Assembly (NCBI RefSeq): GCF_003206045.1
Contig: NZ_PZJM01000002.1
Coordinates: 208,061 to 272,060, forward strand
Direction of reading: 5' to 3'
Length of the DNA: 64,000 bases
Source of the DNA: Salinicola lusitanus
Lineage (GTDB): Bacteria > Pseudomonadota > Gammaproteobacteria > Pseudomonadales > Halomonadaceae
The notes beneath the pieces are model-generated. The model saw nothing but the letters and a program-made list of their open reading frames with translations, was not told the origin of the DNA and did not search any database. Numbering within the stretch: position 1 is the stretch's first letter; each line of letters begins with the position of its first letter. The position numbers and the translations under genes were made by a program. Positions 18,892 to 26,776 of the stretch are shown here, one piece after another.

Positions 18892-18939
18892 GCGACGCCA
18901 CGTCGATATCGTGGCATGCTGAAAACCACGCGATTCCCC

Positions 18940-18959
18940 GACGGCGCGCCAGCGCCGTC
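18940..18959 (+). promoter_or_regulatory. Short hairpin between kdgT and larA
   Basis: GACGGCGC and GCGCCGTC form an eight-pair stem around a four-base loop, 14 bases before the larA ATG and close to its ribosome site. No T-run follows, so it is not a classical terminator. It could stabilise or limit expression of larA relative to kdgT, or be fortuitous in GC-rich DNA. Confidence 0.35.
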
Positions 18960-18973
18960 AACCTGGAGCTCTC

Positions 18974-20236
18974 ATGAAAATCTCTCTGCTCTACGGCAAG
19001 GGTGAGCTGGCACTCGACTTGCCGGACGACGCCTTCGTCGTCGAACCGCCGACGCAACACGCCATGATGGATCCCGCGGCCGGGGTTCGCGAAGCGCTCG
19101 ACTCGCCGATCGGCACGCCCCCGCTCAAGGAGATGGTCAAGACCAGCGATACGGTCGCCATCGTGATCAGCGATATCACCCGGCCCACGCCCAACCATCT
19201 GCTGGTGCCGCTGCTGATCGAAACGCTCGATCACGTGCCGCACGAGAATTTCGTCATCATCAACGGCACCGGTACCCACCGCGACCAGACGGTCGAGGAG
19301 CTCCGCGGCATGCTGGGCGACTGGGTGGTGGACCACATCGAGATCATCAACAACCACTGCGACAACTACGACGAACTGGTCAACGTCGGCGACAACAGCT
19401 TCGGCTGCCCGTCGTGGCTCAACCGGCGCTGGGTCGAGGCCGATTTTCGCATCGTCACCGGCTTCATCGAACCGCACTTCTTCGCCGGCTTCTCCGGTGG
19501 CCCCAAGGGCGTGATGCCGGGCATCGCCGGTCTCGAGACGATCATGACCTTCCATAATGCCCGCATGATCGGCGACCCGCGGTCGACCTGGGGCAACATG
19601 GACGACAACCCGCTGCAGGCGATGACCCGCGAGATCAACGCGCTGTGTCCGCCGCATTTCATGCTCAACGTCACGCTCAATCGCGACAAGGCGATCACCC
19701 GGGTGTTCGCCGGCGACCTGACCGAGGCCCACCGTCAGGGCTGCGAGCACGAACTCGAACACGCGATGGTGAAGGCCGATCGGCGCTTCGACGTCGTGAT
19801 CACCGGCAACTCCGGCTACCCGCTGGACCAGAACCTCTATCAGGCGGTCAAGGGAATGAGCGCCGCGCACAAGATCGTCAAGCGCGGCGGCACCATCCTG
19901 ATGGCCTGCGAGTGCTCGGACGGCATTCCCGATCACGGCAAGTTCGCCGAGATCCTGGCCATGGCCGACTCGCCCCAGGCCCTGCTCGAGATGATCGAGG
20001 AGCCGGGGTTCGCCATGCTCGATCAGTGGCAGGTTCAGAAGCAGGCGGTCATCCAGAGCTGGGCCGACGTCATGCTCTACTCCACGCTGAGCGATGCCCA
20101 GGCGCGCGCCGCCCTGATGGAACCGGTCCACGATATCGCCGAGACGCTGCAGACGTTGAAGACGCGTTACGGCGAGGAGATGACCATTGCCGTGATGCCG
20201 CTGGGGCCGCTGACCGTGCCCTATGTCGATGAATGA
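18974..20236 (+). CDS. larA: LarA-family nickel-pincer-dependent 2-hydroxyacid racemase/epimerase
   Basis: LarA superfamily (DUF2088) enzyme of 420 residues using the nickel-pincer nucleotide to move hydride at the alpha carbon of hydroxyacids. Residues expected from L. plantarum LarA are in place: Asp67 and Arg70 (SDITRP), His102 (GTGTHRD), His168 (EPHFF), Lys178 (SGGPKG; covalent cofactor lysine), His194 (MTFHN), and Tyr289-Gln290-Lys293 (NLYQAVKG). The family includes lactate racemase but also malate, phenyllactate and aldonate members. The neighbouring sugar-acid permease and C4-acid kinase suggest sugar-acid C2 epimerisation here. It is followed by larE, larB and larC, so the cofactor can be made locally. 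Confidence 0.88.
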   Translation: MKISLLYGKGELALDLPDDAFVVEPPTQHAMMDPAAGVREALDSPIGTPPLKEMVKTSDTVAIVISDITRPTPNHLLVPLLIETLDHVPHENFVIINGTGTHRDQTVEELRGMLGDWVVDHIEIINNHCDNYDELVNVGDNSFGCPSWLNRRWVEADFRIVTGFIEPHFFAGFSGGPKGVMPGIAGLETIMTFHNARMIGDPRSTWGNMDDNPLQAMTREINALCPPHFMLNVTLNRDKAITRVFAGDLTEAHRQGCEHELEHAMVKADRRFDVVITGNSGYPLDQNLYQAVKGMSAAHKIVKRGGTILMACECSDGIPDHGKFAEILAMADSPQALLEMIEEPGFAMLDQWQVQKQAVIQSWADVMLYSTLSDAQARAALMEPVHDIAETLQTLKTRYGEEMTIAVMPLGPLTVPYVDE

Positions 20237-20267
20237 GCGGCGACCACCACCTGACGGGAGGGAACCC

Positions 20268-21173
20268 ATGACCTCGCTGGCCCGAACCGAACGGATCGAT
20301 GCCTTGACCGTGGACGCGGCGTCGTCGCACTCGCCTGGCGTGCCGCTGACAGCCGATGTGGCCCAGGGCGCCGAGCTCGACGCCAAGCTCGAGCGGCTGC
20401 GCCAGGTGCTGCGCGAGATGGGCGACGTGGTGGTGGCATTCTCCGGCGGCGTCGACAGCACCTTCCTGCTGGCCATCGCGCTGGAGACGCTGGGCCGCGA
20501 ACGCGTCCTGGCGGTGACCGCCGATTCGGAATCCTATCCGTTCGAGGAACTCGATGCCGCCCGCGACCTGGCCCGGCGCCTGGAGGCGCCGCACCGGGTC
20601 ATCGAGACCTCGGAGATCGCCATTCCCGGTTACGCCGACAACGACGCCAACCGCTGCTACTACTGCAAGTCCGGCCTGTTCACCCACCTGGCGCCGATCA
20701 TGGTCGATGCCGGATTCCACAATATCGTGTTCGGTCTGATCGCCGACGATGACGGTGAGCACCGGCCCGGTACCCAGGCCGCCCGCGAGTATGGCGTCCG
20801 CGGCCCGCTGCACGAAGTCGGGCTCTACAAGGCCGAGATTCGCGAACTCTCTCAGGCCATGGGCCTGCCGACCTGGAACAAGCCGTCGCTGGCCTGCCTG
20901 TCGTCCCGGGTCGCCTACGGCGAGCGCATCACGCTGGAGAAGCTGGAGCGGATCGCCGAAGCCGAGCGCCGCGTCAGAGCCCTGAACATCGGACAGCTCC
21001 GGGTGCGTCATCATGGCGAACTGGCCCGAATCGAAGTCGAGCCCCAGGACATGACGACGGTGCTCGCACACCACGACCGGCTGGTCGCGGAGCTCACGGC
21101 ACTGGGTTATGCCTGGGTGACGCTGGATCTGGCCGGCTATCGCAGCGGCAGCATGAATCGGCTGCTGTCTTGA
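20268..21173 (+). CDS. larE: LarE, sulfur transferase for the nickel-pincer cofactor
   Basis: PP-loop ATPase of 301 residues that activates and thiolates the two carboxylates of the LarB product. SGGVDST (59-65) is the pyrophosphate loop. Cysteines at 130 and 133 (NRCYYCKSG) and 210 (LACLSSR) are all present. LarE proteins with three cysteines are reported to use an iron-sulfur cluster instead of sacrificing one cysteine per turnover, so this one is probably the catalytic cluster type (inference). The ATG at 20268 is preceded by GGGAGG; earlier in-frame ATGs overlap the larA end. The first 35 residues have no match I recognise. Confidence 0.9.
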   Translation: MTSLARTERIDALTVDAASSHSPGVPLTADVAQGAELDAKLERLRQVLREMGDVVVAFSGGVDSTFLLAIALETLGRERVLAVTADSESYPFEELDAARDLARRLEAPHRVIETSEIAIPGYADNDANRCYYCKSGLFTHLAPIMVDAGFHNIVFGLIADDDGEHRPGTQAAREYGVRGPLHEVGLYKAEIRELSQAMGLPTWNKPSLACLSSRVAYGERITLEKLERIAEAERRVRALNIGQLRVRHHGELARIEVEPQDMTTVLAHHDRLVAELTALGYAWVTLDLAGYRSGSMNRLLS

Positions 21174-21195
21174 ATCCGGATCGACAGGATAAGGC

Positions 21196-21960
21196 ATGAC
21201 CGAACGCTCCATCTCCGACCTGGGGTTCGCCCGCGTCGACCATGACCGTGAAGCCCGCAACGGTGTCCCCGAAGTCGTGTTCGGCGAAGGCAAGCAGGCC
21301 GACCAGATCAGCGCCATCGTCGGGCGCCTGATCGCTCGGCACCAGCGCGCGCTGGTCACGCGCGTCGACGCCGAACGCGCCGAGCGGGTACTACGGGACC
21401 ATCCCCACGGCCACTACGATCCAATGAGCCGCTTGCTTTGCTGGGGCGCGCCCCCCAGGCGCCTTCCCGGGACCGTGGCAGTGATCTGTGCCGGCACCTC
21501 CGACCTGCCGGTGGCGGAAGAGAGCGCGGGCACCCTCGAATGGCTGGGGGCCGACGTCGCCCGACTCAACGATGTCGGCGTGGCCGGGATCGATCGACTG
21601 CTGGCCCACCGCGAGGCACTGACCCGGGCCGACGTGCTGATCGTGATCGCCGGCATGGAGGGCGCGCTACCCAGCGTGGTCACCGGGCTGGTCCGCAACC
21701 CGGTGATCGCGGTGCCGACCTCGGTGGGCTACGGCGCCAGCCTGCAAGGCGTCACCGCCCTGCTCGGCATGCTCTCGGCGTGTGCCACCGGCATGAGCGT
21801 GGTCAACATCGACAACGGTTTCGGCGCCGCCTGGCAGGCCGCCAGCATCCTTTCACTGCTCGAACGCGGCCCCGACCCGCGCTCCGCCAGCTTCGAGGGC
21901 AGCGCGTCCACCGCGCCGACCTCTCAAACCCAAGCCTCCACCGAGCCCCGGACCTCATGA
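21196..21960 (+). CDS. larB: LarB, pyridinium-3,5-biscarboxylic acid mononucleotide synthase
   Basis: PurE-related carboxylase/hydrolase of 254 residues that converts nicotinic acid adenine dinucleotide and CO2 into the biscarboxylated mononucleotide, first step of nickel-pincer synthesis. The PurE-like core VICAGTSDLPVAEES, GVAGIDRLL, VIAGMEGALPSVVTGL and VPTSVGYGAS is well preserved. It starts 22 bases after larE and its stop overlaps the larC ATG by four bases. Its presence next to larC and larE marks a true Lar cofactor set. Confidence 0.93.
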   Translation: MTERSISDLGFARVDHDREARNGVPEVVFGEGKQADQISAIVGRLIARHQRALVTRVDAERAERVLRDHPHGHYDPMSRLLCWGAPPRRLPGTVAVICAGTSDLPVAEESAGTLEWLGADVARLNDVGVAGIDRLLAHREALTRADVLIVIAGMEGALPSVVTGLVRNPVIAVPTSVGYGASLQGVTALLGMLSACATGMSVVNIDNGFGAAWQAASILSLLERGPDPRSASFEGSASTAPTSQTQASTEPRTS

Positions 21961-23204
21961 AGACGCTTCATATCGACTGCACCTTCGGTATCGCCGGCGA
22001 CATGCTGCTGGCGGCGCTGGTGGACCTCGGCGCCGATCTGGACGAGATCGCCGTGGCGTTGCGGCGCTTGCCGATCGATCCGTTCGCACTCGAGACCCGG
22101 CCGGTGGATCGTTGCGGTATCCGCGCGCGACTGCTCAGGATCGCGCTCGAGCCCGAGGGTCACGATCACTCCCACGGCCATGACCACCACGAGCATGCGC
22201 ATGGCCACCGCCGGGCCGGTGACATTCTGGCGATGGTCGCCGATGCCGATCTGCCCCCTCGCGTGAGGCGCCGGGCGACGGCGATCTTCACCGCGATCGC
22301 CGAGGCCGAGGGGCGAATCCACGGCATCGACCCGGCCGAGGTGCATCTGCATGAAGTGGGGGCGATGGATTCGATCATCGATATCCTCGGCGTCTGCCTG
22401 GCGCTGGAAGCCCTCGATATCGAGACGATCACCGCGACCCCGGTGCCGGTGGGGTACGGCGTGGTCAGCATGGCCCATGGCCGCTTCCCGATCCCCGCGC
22501 CGGCCACGCTGGAACTACTCAAGGGCGTACCGCTGTCCCCCTTCGAGCCCGATGTCGCGGGCGAACTGACCACCCCCACCGGTGCCGCGTTCCTGGCAAC
22601 GCTGGTGGAGTCGTTCCACCCCGCGCCATCGGGGACCCCGGTCGAGATCGGCTACGGGGCCGGCAACCGCGACTTCCCCCACCCCAACGTACTGCGCGTG
22701 ATCTCGCTGGAAACGGTCGCACCGGGCCAGGGCAGAGAGACCATTGCCGTGCTGGCCTGCCAGCTCGACGACGTCACCGGGGAGCAACTGGGCCACCTGA
22801 TGGGCGTACTGCTGGATGCCCGGGCGCTCGACGTGTTCTACACCCCGGTGACGATGAAGAAGTCGCGCCCGGGAACGCTGGTCACGGTACTGGCCCCCTG
22901 CCACGAAGCCGATCGCCTGGAGACGCTCATGCTGCGCCACTCGCCGACGTTCGGCGTACGCCGTCACCACACCACGCGACGCATCCTCGAGCGCCGGACC
23001 GAAACGGTGGAGACCCCATGGGGAAGCGTCCGGATCAAGATCGGTAGCCTGGACGGCGAAGAGATTAGGGTCGCGCCGGAGTATGAAGACCTGCATCGGA
23101 TAGCACTGGCGCAGGGCTGCAGCTTGGCCGAGGCCCACGCCGTCGCATTGGCGGCTCATGATCAGCGGAAGCAGTCGCGGCCCGGACCGAACGACCTGCA
23201 ATAA
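21957..23204 (+). CDS. larC: LarC, nickel insertase for the nickel-pincer cofactor
   Basis: CTP-dependent cyclometallase of 415 residues that inserts nickel into the thiolated cofactor. The N-terminus LHIDCTFGIAGDMLLAAL matches the family. A histidine-rich loop (about residues 69-84, HDHSHGHDHHEHAHGH) is a typical nickel-binding insert. The gene is one uninterrupted reading frame, unlike lactobacilli where larC is split and joined by frameshifting. ATGA overlap with larB indicates coupled translation. The stop is immediately followed by an operator-like site. Confidence 0.93.
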   Translation: MKTLHIDCTFGIAGDMLLAALVDLGADLDEIAVALRRLPIDPFALETRPVDRCGIRARLLRIALEPEGHDHSHGHDHHEHAHGHRRAGDILAMVADADLPPRVRRRATAIFTAIAEAEGRIHGIDPAEVHLHEVGAMDSIIDILGVCLALEALDIETITATPVPVGYGVVSMAHGRFPIPAPATLELLKGVPLSPFEPDVAGELTTPTGAAFLATLVESFHPAPSGTPVEIGYGAGNRDFPHPNVLRVISLETVAPGQGRETIAVLACQLDDVTGEQLGHLMGVLLDARALDVFYTPVTMKKSRPGTLVTVLAPCHEADRLETLMLRHSPTFGVRRHHTTRRILERRTETVETPWGSVRIKIGSLDGEEIRVAPEYEDLHRIALAQGCSLAEAHAVALAAHDQRKQSRPGPNDLQ

Positions 23205-23219
23205 TGATCGATTCGCTCA
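23205..23219 (-). promoter_or_regulatory. Operator-like site abutting the larC stop
   Basis: On the minus strand it reads TGAGCGAATCGATCA, two mismatches from the perfect P1 palindrome allowing for the variable centre. It starts one base after the larC stop and is about 110 bp before the promoter-proximal pair of block P2, so it could serve as an auxiliary upstream site for DNA looping. Confidence 0.4.
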
Positions 23220-23304
23220 CCCACTGATCATTTCCAGATCAGGGTATCGAGGCGGCCTCGTACCGGATATTGGTGAAATCCCGGAGAGCGCCACTTTAGT
23301 CGAC

Positions 23305-23334
23305 TTGCCATTTATGATTGAAACGATCATTTTA
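23305..23334 (+). promoter_or_regulatory. Promoter/operator block P2 (kinase-pdxA2)
   Basis: Same architecture as P1: TTGCCA, four bases, then TGATTG-AAA-CGATCA at 23315-23329 and an ATTTTA-like end. The distance from TTGCCA to the palindrome is identical to P1 (ten bases start to start). It splits the locus into two separately started but co-regulated transcripts. Confidence 0.65.
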
Positions 23335-23346
23335 TGCGGCAAAATA

Positions 23347-23361
23347 CTATCGATTCAATCA
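23347..23361 (-). promoter_or_regulatory. Second operator-like site of P2
   Basis: Read on the minus strand: TGATTGAATCGATAG. It starts 32 bp from the first P2 site (three helical turns) and ends six bases before the proposed kinase ATG, so a bound repressor would also cover the leader. Confidence 0.5.
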
Positions 23362-23367
23362 CGAGCG

Positions 23368-25701
23368 ATGACGCCAATGCTTCCCGATCGCCACTCTGAT
23401 CCCACCAAGAGCCAGCTGACGTCGCTACTGATTCTGGCCGACGATCTCACCGGAACCGCCGACTCGGCGGTCGGCTGCACGCTGCTGGGCCTGTCCACCG
23501 AGGTCATGCTCTCTGCCACCGCCGTCAGTGGCTGCGATGCGGTCGCCATCGATCTCGACTCCCGCGCCTGCAGCGCTGAAGAAGCCGCGGAGCGACATCG
23601 CGCCTGCCTGACCCAGTGGAAGCATCGCTACCGCTATCTGTTCAAGAAGGTCGACTCGACCCTACGCGGCAATGTCGCCGCCGAGATCGCGAGCCTGGTG
23701 CCCAGCGCGGGCATGGCGATTGTCGCGCCCGCCTACCCGGCTACCGGCAGGACCACGCGCGACGGCCGCCAGTGGCTTCACGAGCGTCCGGTCGAAGAGA
23801 CCGAAGTCTGGACCAACGAAGACATTGGCGGCCGCGCGGATCTGGTCGAGATGCTGGAGTGTGCCGAGCTGACGACACGCCGACTCGATCTATCGACGCT
23901 CCACGAAACGGACGCCGTGGTATCGGATACCTTGCGCCAGTATCAGCAGGAGGGCGTCCAGGCCGTGGTCTGCGATGCGCTGACGGCGGGCGACCTGGAG
24001 CGTGTGGCAATGCTTTCCGCGCCACTCGCCGGGGTGTTCTGGGTCGGCTCGGCCGGGCTGGGGCTGGCGCTACCAGGCGCTCTGGGTCTCTCGGGCCGGC
24101 CGCAGCCGGGCCCACCGCCGGTTCCGCGTCGACGCCCGACGATGATCGTGGTCGGCAGCATGAGCGGCATTTCACACGCGCAGGCCGATGCGCTGGTTGC
24201 CGCCGATCCCGCCCTGGAGGTGGTCGTGGTGGAAGCCGGCGATCTCTCGAATGGCGCGAGTGATGCCCCAGCCTCGCCCGCTCTGACCTCGCTTCATCAA
24301 CGCATCCAGCAAACGCTGCAGGCCGGCAACGACATCATGGTTCGTCTGGCCCAGCCCGACAATCGCGATGCCGCGGAGGGGCCCAGACTCAGCCGCGAGC
24401 TCGGCGAGCTGCTCGCACCACACCTGGCGGCGCTCGATCGCCTGATCGTGACGGGCGGCGCGACCGCCCGGGCACTGCTGATGGCGGCGGATATCACCCA
24501 GCTCGGCCTCGTCGACGCGCCCGATACCGGAATGGCACGACTCACGGCGCCTCACCGCGGCCGGACGCTGGAGGTCATCACCAAGGCTGGCGGCTTCGGC
24601 GACACCGAAGCGTTCCAGCGAATCTGGCGCGACGCGGGACCTACCGCCCACGCTAGACCCGCCACCCGTTTTCGAGACACAGAGGATATGCGCATGACCG
24701 ATCGTCCCATTATCGGCATCACCATGGGGGATGCCGCCGGTGTCGGGCCGGAAATCATCGTCAAGGCACTCGCCCAGGAGACGGTCCATGCTGGCTGCCG
24801 ACCGCTGGTCATCGGCGATGCCGGTCGCCTGCGCCAGGCGATGGAGATCGTCGGCTCGCCGCTCGAACTGCACGCTGTCGAGACTCCGGCCCAGGCCCGC
24901 TTCGAGCCCGGCACGCTCGAGTGCATCGATCTCGGCCTGATTCCCGCCGACCTGCCCTGGGGCAAGGTCTCCAGCGTCGCCGGCGATGCCGCCTACCAGT
25001 ACATCGCCAGGACCGTGGAGCTGATCGAGGCCGGCGAGCTCGATGCGATCTGTACCGCACCGCTCAACAAGGAGGCGCTACATGCCGGCGGGCATGTGTT
25101 CCCGGGGCACACCGAGCTGCTGGCGCACCTGACCGGTACCGAGGAAGTCTCGATGATGCTGGTGACCCCCAAGATGAAGGTGATACACGTCACCACTCAT
25201 ATCGGCATCATCGATGCGATCGCACGTATCGAGCCGGGGCTGGTCACGCGCACCATCGAACGCGCCCACGCAACGCTGGTCCGCGCCGGTCAGAACCAGC
25301 CGCGCATCGCGGTCTGCGGCATCAATCCCCACGCCGGCGAAAACGGCCTGTTCGGCTATGGTGAGGAGGAAGAGAAGATCGTTCCGGCCATCAAGGCGCT
25401 CCGCGAGCGCGGCTGGGACGTCGAGGGGCCGCTGCCCGCCGACACCCTGTTCTTCCGTGCCGGGCGCGGCGACTTCGACTGCGTGGTGGCGATGTACCAC
25501 GATCAGGGCCATGGGCCGGTCAAGGTGATGGGACTCGAGGCCGGCGTCAACGTCACCGTCGGGTTGCCGGTCATACGCACCTCGGTCGATCACGGCACCG
25601 CCTTCGATATCGCCGGCAAGGGCATCGCCGACGACCGCAGCCTGATCGAAGCCCTGCGCCAGGCGGTCGAATTGGCGAGCCGTCACGGCGCCGAGACTTG
25701 A
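23368..25701 (+). CDS. Fused four-carbon acid sugar kinase (DUF1537) and PdxA2-type 4-phospho-acid dehydrogenase
   Basis: One open frame of 777 residues joins two enzymes normally separate. Residues 1 to about 425 are a DUF1537 kinase: LADDLTGTADSA (23-34), KKVDSTLRGN, VGSMSGISHAQ and the C-terminal nucleotide site VTGGATARALL. From Met443 (base 24694) a complete PdxA family domain of 335 residues follows, with metal histidines at 169, 213 and 269 of that domain (THIG, NPHAGE, YHDQGHG). In D-threonate catabolism such a pair makes threonate 4-phosphate and oxidatively decarboxylates it to DHAP. The joint has no stop, but AGAGGA plus ATG at 24694 could restart translation, giving both fused and free PdxA2. 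Start ATG 23368 has a weak ribosome site; 23377 is an alternative. Confidence 0.87.
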   Translation: MTPMLPDRHSDPTKSQLTSLLILADDLTGTADSAVGCTLLGLSTEVMLSATAVSGCDAVAIDLDSRACSAEEAAERHRACLTQWKHRYRYLFKKVDSTLRGNVAAEIASLVPSAGMAIVAPAYPATGRTTRDGRQWLHERPVEETEVWTNEDIGGRADLVEMLECAELTTRRLDLSTLHETDAVVSDTLRQYQQEGVQAVVCDALTAGDLERVAMLSAPLAGVFWVGSAGLGLALPGALGLSGRPQPGPPPVPRRRPTMIVVGSMSGISHAQADALVAADPALEVVVVEAGDLSNGASDAPASPALTSLHQRIQQTLQAGNDIMVRLAQPDNRDAAEGPRLSRELGELLAPHLAALDRLIVTGGATARALLMAADITQLGLVDAPDTGMARLTAPHRGRTLEVITKAGGFGDTEAFQRIWRDAGPTAHARPATRFRDTEDMRMTDRPIIGITMGDAAGVGPEIIVKALAQETVHAGCRPLVIGDAGRLRQAMEIVGSPLELHAVETPAQARFEPGTLECIDLGLIPADLPWGKVSSVAGDAAYQYIARTVELIEAGELDAICTAPLNKEALHAGGHVFPGHTELLAHLTGTEEVSMMLVTPKMKVIHVTTHIGIIDAIARIEPGLVTRTIERAHATLVRAGQNQPRIAVCGINPHAGENGLFGYGEEEEKIVPAIKALRERGWDVEGPLPADTLFFRAGRGDFDCVVAMYHDQGHGPVKVMGLEAGVNVTVGLPVIRTSVDHGTAFDIAGKGIADDRSLIEALRQAVELASRHGAET

Positions 25702-25749
25702 GCGACAGGGCGCCGTCGACAACGATCCATCGATACCCAGGAGAGACAT

Positions 25750-26655
25750 ATGCCGATCATCGGTTTTGCAGGACTCGGACTCATGGGCGCCGGTATGGCC
25801 GGCAACATCCTCAAGGCGGGTTACCCGCTCAAGGTACTGGCGCACCGCAATCGCCAACCCATCGACGACCTGGTCTCCAGAGGGGCCGCAGAAGCCGCCA
25901 ATGCGGCAGCGCTGGGCGCCGAATGCGATATCGTCTTTCTGTGCGTGACCGGCGCGTCCCAGGTCGAGTCGCTGATCGATGGCGAGCATGGCATCCGCGT
26001 CGGGGCCAGACAGGCGGGACGCGACAACCTGGTCATCGTCGACTGCTCGACGTCCGAACCGACGCTGACGCGCAAGCTCGCCGAATCACTGGCCCAGGAT
26101 CGCATCACACTGATCGACGCCCCGCTGGGCGGCATCCCGGCCCAGGCCGAGAGCGGCGAACTCCAGGCGATCATCGGTGCCGACCCAGCGACGCTCGAGC
26201 GAGTGCGCCCGGTCATCGAGACCTGGGCCGCCAGAATCATGCATGTCGGCCCGGTGGGTGCGGGCCATACCATGAAACTGCTCAACAACTTTCTGGCCAT
26301 GGGCTACGGGGCGATCTTCGCCGAGGCGCTGACCATCGGTGCCAAGGCCGGCATCACGCCGCAGACCTTCGACAGCGTCATTCGCGGCTCGCGCATGGAT
26401 AGCGGTTTCTACCGCACCTTCTTCCAGTACGTGCTGGAACGTGACCGTAATGCGCACCGTTTCACCCTGGCGAACGCCCACAAGGATACGCGCTACCTGG
26501 CCTCGCTGGCCGAAGCGATGAACGTGGACGCCGGCGTCGCCAGGGCCGTGCGCGACCTCTACGCCGGCGCCGAGGCCCAGGGCGATGGCGAGAAATACGT
26601 TCCCGAGCTCTCCGATATCGTTGCGGCGCGTCATCAGTTGTCTCTAGCCGACTGA
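25750..26655 (+). CDS. NAD(P)-dependent oxidoreductase of the 3-hydroxyisobutyrate dehydrogenase family
   Basis: Beta-hydroxyacid dehydrogenase of 301 residues. The Rossmann motif GLGLMG is at 8-13 and the catalytic Lys176 sits in GHTMKLLNN. The substrate signature is DAPLGGIPAQAESG (123-136) instead of the common DAPVSGG...A..G, hinting at an unusual substrate. Family members include L-threonate dehydrogenase LtnD and tartronate semialdehyde reductase. No OtnI isomerase or OtnC decarboxylase is nearby, so an LtnD route would be incomplete here; it may instead act on an epimerised or C3 acid. It starts 48 bases after the fusion gene with an AGGAGAG site. Confidence 0.82.
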   Translation: MPIIGFAGLGLMGAGMAGNILKAGYPLKVLAHRNRQPIDDLVSRGAAEAANAAALGAECDIVFLCVTGASQVESLIDGEHGIRVGARQAGRDNLVIVDCSTSEPTLTRKLAESLAQDRITLIDAPLGGIPAQAESGELQAIIGADPATLERVRPVIETWAARIMHVGPVGAGHTMKLLNNFLAMGYGAIFAEALTIGAKAGITPQTFDSVIRGSRMDSGFYRTFFQYVLERDRNAHRFTLANAHKDTRYLASLAEAMNVDAGVARAVRDLYAGAEAQGDGEKYVPELSDIVAARHQLSLAD

Positions 26656-26734
26656 GCGCCGCCACGATCCACGGTGGGGCGCGAGCCATAGCGATGGCAC
26701 AATAGCCCGCGATCACTGGCCAGGAACAGGAGTC

Positions 26735-26754
26735 GAACCCGCCCAGGCGGGTTC
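26735..26754 (+). promoter_or_regulatory. Hairpin in the leader of the deoR-type gene
   Basis: GAACCCGCC and GGCGGGTTC are perfectly complementary around two bases, 22 bases before the regulator ATG. It has no T-run, so rho-independent termination is unlikely. It could be a structure limiting read-through into the regulator or an autoregulatory site; it does not resemble the P1/P2 operator. Confidence 0.4.
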
Positions 26755-26776
26755 GTTCGATTGCGGGGATACCTCC

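Noticed and set aside
18974-23204. Simple lactate racemisation operon as the explanation for larA-larE-larB-larC
   Set aside because: Not excluded, but the flanking KdgT permease, C4-acid kinase-PdxA2 and shared operators fit sugar-acid metabolism better, and no lactate permease or lactate dehydrogenase is linked.
26735-26754. Perfect hairpin before the DeoR gene as a terminator
   Set aside because: No T-run follows on either strand, so it is reported only as a hairpin of unknown role.
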